This document shows, piece after piece, positions 1 to 9,005 of a DNA stretch of 64,000 bases. The notes beneath the pieces are model-generated. The model did not search any database, was not told where the DNA came from, and saw only the letters and a list, made by a program, of their open reading frames with translations. The stretch's first letter is position 1; the number at the start of each line of letters is the position of its first letter. Origin of the DNA: Sorghum bicolor (lineage: Eukaryota > Streptophyta > Magnoliopsida > Poales > Poaceae); the NCBI RefSeq assembly GCF_000003195.3, contig NC_012872.2, forward strand, positions 50,077,695 through 50,141,694, in the 5' to 3' direction. A program made the translations under genes and the position numbers.

Positions 1-1564
1 ATTATAAAAAATACCGAAGTGTAAACCTAAATTGTTTTTTTAATAATTAAAAATGGCACTCAATAAATATTAATTAAACTAATTATATTTATAAACATGG
101 GACATGGAAAACAGTATCGCTAACAAGTCATTTTCATTGCCACGATCACAAAACAATAGAAAACATGATTTTAACTGTATAGTGCTTTTAATTATAAAAT
201 TAAGTACATATATTAATTAATCTAATATTCAACTAAATATATATAAAAATATATGACATAATAAAAGTTAGCACTACTGCGTAGAGCGCGACGTTACGAA
301 ACTAACGCAATTGAAACGGAGTTAGAACGATTAAATGGCGAATGATTAATGACTAGTGGCAAACTTGTAATTAAGTCGTCTTCTACCTTTGTTCACCGTG
401 TTTCTCTGGAACGTCTCCATGGTCTCTGCTGATGCTGTCCAAGTGGAGGAGGGCTAAGGACGGCCGGTCTGGCCGACTAGCAGCGGCACGCGGCCGTACG
501 GCGGCACACCGGAGCAGCCATGCGCCCAGGCCCTAGCCTAGGGCGACGACGGCGGCAGCAGCATGGCCGGCGCCGGTGGTGCGGCTCTGCTACCCACACA
601 AGGCGCACGAGACTTGGGCGCAGGTCTAGGGCAACAAAGGATAAGCTGGAGCACAGGGATAGGCTCGCAAAAGGCGCAGCAGCCCGTGGGAGGCCGGCCA
701 GAGGAAAATCGAGATGGCATCCATGGAGCTTCTCACCGGAAAAAGAGAAATAAAGTTAGGGAAACAACGAACGAGCACAGATTCGCGAAACGAATGGCGT
801 GCCGGTGTAGAGAAGATCAAGACGAACCTTAGGGTGGTGACGGTTTTCGCGGAGGATGCCGGAGATGGCCGGAAAACCTCGCCGAACTTTCACCGGAAAA
901 GTTCGCCGGAAACGAGATCCGAAACTTCGGCGATGGATCTGCGGAGCTACAAATGGCGGCTCGGGAAAGCTATCGTACTTCTGGAATCAGCGCATCGAGG
1001 GCTACGCCGGCATATATATAGGTCTAGGGTTTGGAAAAGTTTCGAAAATTATTAATTTCGGGATTTTCATAAATTCATTTTCAGTTAAAAAAAAATCCCA
1101 GAAAAAGCTGAAATCATTTTAAATCCCTGAAAAAAATATTTTCAAAATTCCAAAAATTCAATAAAATCTAGTAGAGATAGATTAGGATATTATGAATCCA
1201 AATGAAGTTTTTGGTGTCCATGAAAAGAATTTTAGAGCATATAAAAATACATTTTGCTCTAGAAAAAAAATGAGAAAAAGCCCGAAAAAGTCTAGAAAAA
1301 TCTCGGAAAGGATCGAACGACATCTAAACGTGTTTTTAAAATCTTAGCACACACAAAAACAATAAACTCAAGTAATAGACAAGCATCACATCAACTAAAG
1401 CTCGTCTAATTATTTCCCAAAATATTTGAAAAACACCATTTTTCTTTGATAAAAAATATATGGAAATCTAAACTATTGTTGGCAAATTTTATCCAAATAT
1501 TAAAACCATTCATTTTATTTAGTATTTCTAATAACAACCCGAAATAGAAACTTCGGGGTGTTAT
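1..1564 (-). repeat. Partial gypsy-like LTR (element H)
   Basis: Read on the minus strand, this stretch begins at about 1564 with TATAACACCCCGAAG, close to the TGTAACACCC or TGTAACATCC ends of the two chromoviruses in this window. An AT-rich U3-like part follows, then a TATA-like run (about 1011-1021) behind an AAACCCTAG motif, and then a GC-rich leader-like part (about 420-1000). That order fits a gypsy LTR read leftwards and running off the window. The open frames in 520-1122 are GC-rich by-products with no family match I recognise. No second LTR or TSD is visible, so orientation and boundary are inferred. Confidence 0.5.
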
Positions 1565-1948
1565 ATTGGAGGACACCTATATAAGAGAGGGAGGGGGCAC
1601 AGCTAGGGTTAACTCACGCCATTAGGTAGCCGCCTCTTCTCACCCACGCTCGCTACTACTGCTCCTCATGGACCTAGCAGTCTAGAGGCACGACGCTTCT
1701 TACCCGCACGTGTGGGATACCTCAGAGGCACCGCATCTGGAGCACAAGGATGAACCGCGTGAGAGGGATTGACGTGGTGGATGACCACACAATTGCATGG
1801 CACTACTATGTGCATGACTACACCGAGTTGCTTCTACTGCACCTATGCGTCTAGTGGGTAATCCCGTGATCTATAACTGGCAGTTGATCCTATTTTATGA
1901 GGACAAAATTTTATTTTCTGGCTAGCGTAGCGTTCTCATAATCTTTTA
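1565..1948 (+). repeat. Partial 5' LTR of copia element Z
   Basis: A TATA-like TATATAAG (about 1578) is followed by a leader-like GC-richer stretch and then the primer site. The expected CA end appears as TA at 1947-1948, one C-to-T change. The 5' part of the LTR is missing or was cut off by the H sequence on its left. The boundary at 1565 is approximate. Confidence 0.55.
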
Positions 1949-1949
1949 G

Positions 1950-1964
1950 TGGTATCAGAGCCAT
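1950..1964 (+). other. Primer binding site, initiator Met tRNA (element Z)
   Basis: TGGTATCAGAGCCAT is the standard copia primer site complementary to the 3' end of initiator methionine tRNA. It starts two bases after the inferred LTR end and fixes the plus orientation of Z. Confidence 0.85.
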
Positions 1965-2351
1965 TACTACGTTGTTATAAATTTGTACATATAGAGATAG
2001 GTGCAGTTTTAGATTATTCTCCGATCTTGGTTCATGGTCTTGCTGTAGTGGTATTGTAACGATCTACTCATACCGGTCGGAATTCCGCCATCTGAATTAA
2101 GTGATATATGTAAACCCAGTCATGGTGAGATATAGATCAATCAGATTGATCTAATTGAACCCTAGGTCAAGTGTCGGGCGCATATGATGCACGGCGGTAG
2201 TAGATGGGATCTACTCTTTGGCGCCGGATTGCCGGGAAAAGTGTTGTTCGGTAAAATAGCCATAACTTTTGATTCGTAACTCAGATTGAGACAATCTCTA
2301 AATGAAAATCATAGAGAGAAAATTTACATCCACTTATCCACATGAAACAAG

Positions 2352-2594
2352 GGCCTTGTTTAGTTCACCTCGAAATCCAAAAAGTTTTCAAGATTCCCTG
2401 TCACATCGAATCTTGCGGCACATGCATGAAGCATTAAATATAGACGAAAATAAAAACTAATTACATAGTTTGTCTGTAAATCGTGAGACGAATCTTTTAA
2501 TCCTAGTTAGTTTATGATTGGACAATATCTGTCAAATAAAAACGAAAGTGCTACAGTAGCGAAATCCGAAATTTTTTTGGAACTAGACAAGGCC
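2352..2594. mobile_element. Short MITE with GGCCTTGTTTAGTTC ends
   Basis: The left end GGCCTTGTTTAGTTC is an imperfect inverted repeat of the right end GGAACTAGACAAGGCC. The body (CATCGAATCTTGCGGCACATG, then GAGACGAATCTTTTAATCC, then GTGCTACAGTAGC) belongs to a MITE group I know as abundant in grasses. Only about 243 bp remain, so this copy is internally deleted. AAG flanks both ends (2349-2351, 2595-2597), a possible 3-bp target duplication. It has no coding capacity. I do not assign a transposase superfamily. Confidence 0.75.
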
Positions 2595-3558
2595 AAGGTT
2601 CGTTGAAATTAGAATTGCAAAAAAAGGCTGAGAAAATAGAGTTTTTGGCCCTGCAAGTTTAGACGCCGCAATTGGTTAACTCTATTTTGTAGTGATTCAT
2701 GACTAGTATAGCCCATATGTATATGTGATGCATGTGTGTAATTAATTCATGGCTTGTATGTCATGATAATGACAATATGGCTAGAGCCACATAGATATTG
2801 TCCATCTGATGTAATGGCTTGCATGCCAATCAATGATGATCCTACGTGTGACTATATAATTTTAATTCACTACCTTACGTTAGTAATAGCTAGTCTTGGT
2901 GGAATCATTACTGGAGGATGGCGTACATGGATCATGGAGATAGAGATCACCATGATGAACAGATACATGGAGATGGAGATCCCCAAAGTGACAATGGGCT
3001 CTACCAAGTCATATTTGTGTTAATGTCATTCTTACTATGTTCTACTTTCATATGCGATGATGTTTTTATCTACATGCACATGGTAGTGAAGTAGAACGAT
3101 CCTTTATTAATGTTTAAGTTACATGCTCTCCCAAACCTTGCACTATCATATGTCTTGTACAATCGGTGGTAGGTCTATGAAATTAAGGTGCCATTAGTTT
3201 TTCTTGACTAGGCAGGTTCGTATCGGATACTTATTGCAGAAGGGTTGGTTTCTTGAACAAGGTCATCATAATGGTTAGGGACCTTGGAGCATAAGTAGTT
3301 GAGCAACACAAGCATAGAGATGCCACCCCAACAACAAGAGTCATATGTGATATGATTAGCAAGGAGTTGCTTACTGATCTACCATGTCTACTAGCGATGA
3401 TGCTAAAGCTCACTAGTACACTTGTTAGTTGTGGGTCTTGAATCACTAAGTATCAACTGAGGGATATTGATTTTAGTGGGAGTAGATTTTATTTAATATT
3501 ATTTACTCTATCTTAGATATGTTGTCTTAGTATTTTGCATTACTTTTGTTATATATTA
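2595..3558 (+). other. Copia leader, non-coding
   Basis: This is the untranslated leader of Z between the MITE and the gag start. It contains short direct repeats around GGAGATAGAGATCACC and GGAGATGGAGATCCCC (2935-2985). No credible ORF with a recognisable domain is present; the 89-residue frame at 2754-3023 has no family signature. Confidence 0.55.
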
Positions 3559-4754
3559 ATGGCGCCCACCAATCAAACATTTTCTTTCCGCTTAATTCTT
3601 GAGAAAGATAATTTGAATGGAACAAACTATGTGGATTGAATCCGTAACCTGAGAATTGTTCTCGGGGCTGAGAAAAAGAAAGAGATTCTAGACACCCCAT
3701 TACCAGAAGCAACTGCTGATAATGCACCTGCTACAGAGAAGAACGCTTACAAGAGAGCATGTGATGCTGATCTTGAAGTGAGTCGCCTCATGCTTGCTTG
3801 TTTGGAACTTGAGCTACAGATGTAGTTTGAAAATAATCATGTAGCGTATGATATAAGCATAGCGCTTAATGATATGTTCCAAGCTGAGGTTAGGACTGAA
3901 AGGTTCCAAGTCTCAAAAGCTTTTGTTGAATGCAAGCTAGCAGAGGGCGCAACAGTTGGCTCATATGTAATCAAGATGGTTGGTTACACTCAGAGGTTAG
4001 AGAAGCTAGGCTTCCCAATTGACCAAGAGTTGGCTACTAATTTTATTATCTTGTCTCTTCCGCCTAGTTATGGAAACTTCATCTCGAACTACCATATGCA
4101 TGGGGCGGAGAAGGGCTTGAATGAATTGTGTGGCATGCTGAAAACAGTAGAGGCTCACATCAAGAAAAGTGCAGGCAGTAGCCAAGTGTTGGCTGTCCAA
4201 AACAAGCCTAACTTTGAGAGAAAGAAGGGCAATGCTTGAAAGAAGAAAAAGGATAAGGCTAAGGATGAGATCCATAAGCCAAACCCACCTGCGCCCAAGG
4301 CTAGCCCAGATGCTGATGCTGAGTGCTTTCAACTGTAAGGGGAAAGGTCAGTGGAAGAGAAACTATAAGTTGTACTTGGCATCCTTGAAGAAGGATAGCG
4401 GTGGAAAAGGTACTCCTGCTGCTCATGCACTTGTTTATGTTACAGATATTTTCCTCGCTAACTCTTATATTAATTCTTGGGTATTTGATACCGGATCAGT
4501 TGCTCACATTTGCAATACGGTGCAGAGAATGATAAGAAGTAGAAGCATTAAAAAGGGAGAAGTTGATTTCGCCATGGGCAATAATTCAAGAGTTGCTGTG
4601 TTGAATGTTGGGACGATGCAACTCCATCTACCATCTAGATTTATTTTGGAATTGAATAATTGTTATTTTGTTTGTAGTTTAAGTCGAAACATTGTTGTTA
4701 CCTTTATGTTTGATGAAGGATGGTTATTCATTTGCAAGTAAAGACAATGATTGT
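3559..4754 (+). pseudogene. Copia gag-pol remnant (gag, zinc knuckle, start of protease)
   Basis: Gag packages the RNA of a Ty1/copia element and the protease matures it. From the ATG at 3559 the frame reads a typical copia gag N-terminus (LILEKDNLNGTNY region), then a UBN2-type gag body with the LPPSYGNFISNY motif, then a lysine-rich linker. Stops lie at 3637-3639 (a probable TGG to TGA change), 3823-3825 and 4237-4239. Near 4325 the frame shifts by one; the second frame holds a decayed zinc knuckle (CNC-like start, H and last C lost: FNCKGKGQWKRNYKLYL) and a protease-like SWVFDTGSVAHICNT. Similarity ends at about 4750, where element A begins. It is clearly inactive. Confidence 0.8.
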
Positions 4755-5515
4755 TGTTGACATTTACTACCGTCATCACTAAAAACAAAGATAAACCCTA
4801 CTCCTAGTAATAACACCAGAGATGCACGGTATATAATTAAATTGTCAATTAGCAACTAGCCGCTTCCTTAATTTTTAATATTCCTAAACATGAAGTAGGT
4901 TATCATCCCTAATTATATTGCTAGGAAATTATAGATTCATATGTACTATTATGACTAGGTAGAAATAAAGGATATATAATTATAAACTAAATGGATTCTG
5001 CAAGCGGACAGATAATTATACCGTTGTAGCATTTTACTTAAGAAAGTATCTAGGTTGTCGATTTATATTTATACCACTAGGAAGGCTAAGGGTTAAACTA
5101 TATCTATTATATTAATAAGAATGAATAAATAATATTACCTAAGTCCTATAATCTACTCATAATAGGCAGAGGTCATAAGATAAATAATGATAAATAATAT
5201 TGATAGCATAATCATCAAGTATCATAAACAAGGATAATCATCAGAGCAACTACTAGTCATAACAATAGTTAGCCAATGGATAAACTAGAGAGTTGGATCT
5301 AAGGTAATGCTATAACTACGCCAATGAATAACTCTAATTAGTGCAATTACATCTAGAAATCATCGTTGAGTCAACCCTATATCATAACTACATGTAAAGA
5401 TGCATCAACTAATAAGGGTTTTAAGACACAACCGTCACCTCCTTCGCGACTATGTCCATGCTAGCCCTACGTACGGAGGGTGGACTATAGAGGAACCAAC
5501 GCAGCTGTCACCTAC
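4755..5515 (-). repeat. Element A 3' LTR, piece 1 (left)
   Basis: This AT-rich stretch without a gene is the left end of A's LTR. Its CTGCAAGCGGACAG...ATCTAGG...TTTATATTTATACCACTAGG run parallels the GCAAGCGCACGG...TTTATATTTTTTACCACTAGG run in the LTRs of B, showing that the two are diverged members of one LTR class. It ends at the CCTAC (5511-5515) duplicated by the insertion of F. Confidence 0.65.
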
Positions 5516-5996
5516 TGTAACATCCCAAAAATTCACATTCAAAAATCACTCGCATTAAAAGTTATTTTCAAAATATATTTCAAAAAAACTATAAAATAAT
5601 TTGAGCTATATAGTATCTCCATCTAATCCATCCTAAATATCCATCTTTAATATAACCTGCACCACATGGCATGAGCATCATATGTCCGCTACTTATCCCT
5701 CTTGCTCGCTCGCTCTGCCGATACGCGGCAACGGCGCGTGCGCCGACCCCACCACCATCGGCGCCGCGCAGCGCACTCGCGCCTGGCCCCCTCGTCGAGC
5801 GCACTCGCTCGCGCGCGCACCGCGGCTTGCGGGCTCCACCTCTTGCCTTTTCTCGCTCCTCTTTTGCTATACAAAAAGATAGCAAGTCGCAACGCTCAAC
5901 TAGGCACCATCCATATTTTTCACGCACAAATAACAGCGAGTACCAACAAGCTTACATGCAAGAAAACATAGCAGTGCACCTACACGAATAGATATC

Positions 5997-6120
5997 TCAT
6001 GCATGCATGCAGGACATGCCACCGTCTATTTGCATGCACTTGCATGCAAGGACACGGTGATTAGGCACCGTCCATCTGCATGCACCGTGTATGCAAATGG
6101 GACATCGTCCTTGGCATGCA
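5997..6120 (+). promoter_or_regulatory. Cluster of RY-type CATGCA motifs
   Basis: About seven CATGCA or GCATGCA motifs lie within roughly 120 bp, ending some 60 bp upstream of the TATA box. CATGCA is the core of the RY element bound by plant B3 factors of the ABI3/FUS3/LEC2 type. Most copies persist in the 3' LTR (about 14488-14610). The regulatory role is inferred from motif density and position only. Confidence 0.45.
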
Positions 6121-6181
6121 ATTAGGCACCGACCATGCGCTACAGTAGCATTTTAATGGCAACGAGCTGAGCACTCTGGCC

Positions 6182-6188
6182 TATAAAA
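6182..6188 (+). promoter_or_regulatory. TATA box of F 5' LTR
   Basis: TATAAAA sits behind the RY cluster and ahead of a CT-rich start region (CTCACTCTCACCACCC). Transcription would start near 6212. The matching site in the 3' LTR (14671) reads AATAAAA, so only the 5' copy keeps the box. Confidence 0.65.
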
Positions 6189-6211
6189 AGGTACTCTCGG
6201 GTGCTCACTCT

Positions 6212-7699
6212 CACCACCCGAGAAGCACGTTCACTCACTCGCTCACTCGCTCTCACTTCGCGTATATCGTATACAGCCATACGCACAAGCCGAGCTCGAC
6301 TATCGTCGCAAGACGAGGTGAGCAGCTCATGAGCATCTCCTTGCTCTTCTCTGTCTTTCTGTAGTATTTTTCTGTATTTCTCCATATATTTGTCTATACC
6401 GATTCACTGCCAAGAACTCCACGAATTGAACCATGACATACAGAACAACTCTAATGATCCCTGCTAATTTCTCTCTTCCCATACATGTGTGGGCCATAAG
6501 CATTAACTCCAAATAGCACATGCATGCACCATGCACTACCAGCTAAAAATCATCTCGTGAAGCATGTATTTCTTAATCATCGTTAGCCTTTTTCGCATGA
6601 TTAAATTCCGGCCATTTCACAAATGTCACATGCTAACTCTGATTTCAATAATTCTTTTTCCTAAATTCATCTAAAATCATGATCTACCTCCCATATTAAT
6701 TTCATGATTTTTAGAGTTTATTTGAATTTATGTGATTATTTATGTGTGCTTGTTGTCTGCGTCGGTCGTCGCGTATTTTAGCTGACGGAGTGAACGAGCC
6801 GGAAAACGAGAACGTTGGAAACGAGTACCGCGAGTTTGACGCCGAGGACCCGGACTGTTCGCAGGAGTTTGCCGAGGACGCCGACGGAGGCAAGTCCAAC
6901 TGATCCCCTTTGATGCATATTGATCCTATTTTTAAACACAACCCGTAGAAGCCGTTTTAAATATTGCATGTACGATATATTTTTAAACACAGTACCACGA
7001 GTTTGACGCCGAGGACCTCTAGTTAGTATGGCAATCACCTGGAGGCAGATGTGCAACGGGACACTAAGTGATGTATGTGAAATTATGGAAATATATGAAA
7101 AGAGCTTTGTGAATTATTGTGGTATCATGAGATGTGGCCTTAGTGTTCCCGTGGTGAGCGCCATTACTTAGCTATGGAGGGTAATGACTTTGATGGATCT
7201 GTGCTTGCATGACGGTGTAAGTTATGGTATCCTACTTGTGGGAAAAGTGTACAACCTCTGCAGAGTGTAAATCTATCTGGATAGCCGTGTCCGCGGTCTC
7301 GGACGGGTTATGGTTTGGTTTCAACAACTAGATGGGTTGGGATGAGTGAAAACATGAGAGTGAGTGTGATTTTGGAAATAAATGGTTGACTGCCATTGTG
7401 TTGTGGGAACAAGGGTTCAACAACACTTAAAATTGCGATCAAACCCCCATTTTCAGAAATACTATCATATGTGGAAAAAGAGTTCTTTTACAACAGTAAT
7501 TGTGAAATGAAACCTTGCATGTGTAAAAAGATAGCTTTATGCAAATAAAACTAAGCCTCATCCTTGATTTAACCATATGCATATATAATGTTATCCCCTT
7601 CCGTAGGGTAAGTTGGATTTGCTGAGTACTTTGTACTCACCCTTGCTTTATTAAACAGAGGAAGATCCGGACTTCGATCCCGAAGTGGCGTTCGAGTAA
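6212..7699 (+). other. Possible spliced acidic reading frame within F 5' LTR
   Basis: Three exon-like segments keep one reading frame if joined at visible splice-like sites: up to 6317 (donor GAG/GTGAGC), 6782-6889 (acceptor TTTTAG, donor G/GCAAGT, a GC donor), and 7659-7699 (acceptor AAACAG, ending in TAA 7697-7699). The two downstream segments encode an Asp/Glu-rich peptide (…NEPENENVGNEYREF… then DPDFDPEVAFE). The same segments are intact in the 3' LTR (15271-15378, 16567-16607). No in-frame ATG is visible in the first segment, so translation is unproven. It could be a leader structure rather than a gene. Confidence 0.35.
7623..7639 (+). other. TGAGTAC/GTACTCA hairpin in F 5' LTR
   Basis: A perfect 7-bp stem with loop TTT ends 19 nt before the AAACAG acceptor-like site. 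The identical stem with a different loop precedes the matching acceptor in element E (38483-38502). Confidence 0.55.
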
Positions 7700-7873
7700 G
7701 GTCGTGTCTGCACCCAACTAAGCCTATGGCATTGGGACTCGTCAGATGTTCGATTGTGATATCGTTTGTTTCTGGGTCCTTTGGACCTATGTTGTATTTT
7801 GGTGTCTTATTATTATAGCGTGCCTTCCTTGTCCACGCTTTCCGAGACTACTGCGCTGAAACTTATCTGATGT

Positions 7874-7879
7874 AATAAA
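7874..7879 (+). terminator. Polyadenylation signal AATAAA in F LTR
   Basis: AATAAA, some 70 bp before the LTR end and followed by a GT-rich stretch, is a credible poly(A) signal defining the end of R. It is also present in the 3' LTR (about 18725). Confidence 0.5.
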
Positions 7880-7949
7880 TGTGTTACTAGCCTCCTGGGA
7901 CTAGTATTGTATCACATTTGAGTTCCTGGTTTACCAGGGGCGCTTCAGG

Positions 7950-7961
7950 TGGTATCAGAGC
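7950..7961 (+). other. Primer binding site, Met tRNA (element F)
   Basis: TGGTATCAGAGC, complementary to the 3' end of initiator Met tRNA, starts two bases after the LTR end at 7947. Confidence 0.9.
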
Positions 7962-8091
7962 TGTAGTTGGCTGTAGGACGCGACCTTAGGCTTTTCTGGA
8001 CCAGTATTTTACTAAATAAACGTATTTTATAAACGTTCTTAGCCTCTTCCCTCTATTTGAAAAAATATTTACTCTCATCTATGTCTCTCAG

Positions 8092-9005
8092 ATGGCAGAA
8101 GGAGTTTGGACCAGCAGTTACTGTCTAAGTGTAGAAGGCTTTCCCAAGCTCTTGTATGCTACCATGCAGAAACTTGGAATCAAGGATCGCCCAGAATATG
8201 AAGGTAGAGAATATGAAGAGCATGAGACCGAGCGGTGTGAAGTTACTGTCTATATTGGGAAAAGTGAGGACTTCCCTAACATAGCTGAAGCTTGGAGTAT
8301 GACTGCGACCGGATTTTGGTTTGCAGATACATATCAAGCCGTCGCCCGCAAAGCCTTGAGGTACCTATGGCAGATCTACGAGAAACCCATCACCCATACA
8401 CCCATGAGGTTCTTTCCACCCGACGAAAAAGACCGACCAGTTTGGAGAACCCGCATGGAGCTCTTGCAAGGACGTTACTCACTTGAAGATGACCCAACTG
8501 TGGTATTCATGACCACATACCTACTTGCTCTAGATAAGCAATATGATGAGCAGGCCTCAGAGTTAAGAAAGTGCATCCATCATGCAGAGGAAGCCGAGAT
8601 CATAGTTAGAAAGCTCCATGTGCAGCTTGCAGAAGCTCAGGCCCAAGTAGCTGCAGCCCAGAGTCGTGAACTACCATTGCTGAAGTCTTGAAGGCAGCTG
8701 AAGACCGCCATGCTCTGGAGTTGAAGGATGCCTACCTTATCACCAGGATCAAAAGAAGGATGTTAGCAGAGGAAGACCAAGAGCCCATAATCCTAAAAGG
8801 TATCCCAATCATGTCCCTAAAAACCAAAAGAAAGATGGACATAGAAGCGTCATCAGCTCCCCCACCCACAGAAGCCTCTCATGAAGCTTTAGAGTTGGAG
8901 CCCAGTAAGGAAGAAGGATTTCCCCTCCTCACCCAGCCACCACCAGAAGAAGACGGTGACCCACCAATTAGTCCAAAAGAAGAACCACAAATGCCGGAAG
9001 CATGA
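8092..9005 (+). pseudogene. ORF0 of chromovirus F (upstream of gag)
   Basis: This is an extra reading frame between PBS and gag. An ORF in this place is known from rice RIRE3/RIRE8-type chromoviruses; its function is unknown. The ATG at 8092 directly follows TCTCTCAG. The first part (199 codons to 8691) is a globular region (GFPKLLYATMQKLGI near residue 15, two aromatic-rich stretches), then an Ala/Gln/Glu-rich, probably coiled-coil stretch (residues about 155-195). A one-base frameshift near 8660 moves the rest into another frame, which continues with a helical charged region and a Pro/Glu-rich tail to 9005. The layout matches ORF0 of element E. No catalytic motif was recognised. Confidence 0.7.

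Larger units (their letters stand above)
1565..4754 (+). mobile_element. Decayed Ty1/copia retrotransposon, 5' part (element Z)
   Basis: This is the oldest layer in the window. It has a partial 5' LTR, a Met-tRNA primer site, a 1.6 kb leader containing a MITE, and a gag-pol remnant that stops where element A is inserted at about 4755. The rest of pol and the 3' LTR would lie beyond A, outside the window. Several in-frame stops and a frameshift show long inactivity. Confidence 0.8.
5516..7947 (+). repeat. 5' LTR of chromovirus F
   Basis: It begins TGTAACATCC and ends GGGCGCTTCA. Order inside: AT-rich U3, GC-rich block (5700-5860) with open but meaningless frames, a cluster of CATGCA motifs, a TATA box (6182), exon-like segments at about 6212-6317, 6782-6889 and 7659-7699, an AATAAA (7874-7879), then the end. 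Compared with the 3' LTR it lacks about 0.4 kb, replaced by a filler patch at 6980-7016. Confidence 0.92.

Noticed and set aside
520..1122. Overlapping open frames in a GC-rich stretch, one Arg-rich.
   Set aside because: Open in several frames on both strands, no domain, and the region reads as an LTR leader on the minus strand.
5671..5991. Open frames of about 100 residues in the GC-rich part of the F LTR.
   Set aside because: Low-complexity Arg/Ala/Ser products of CpG-rich DNA in all frames, repeated in the 3' LTR at 14158-14480; no start context or domain.
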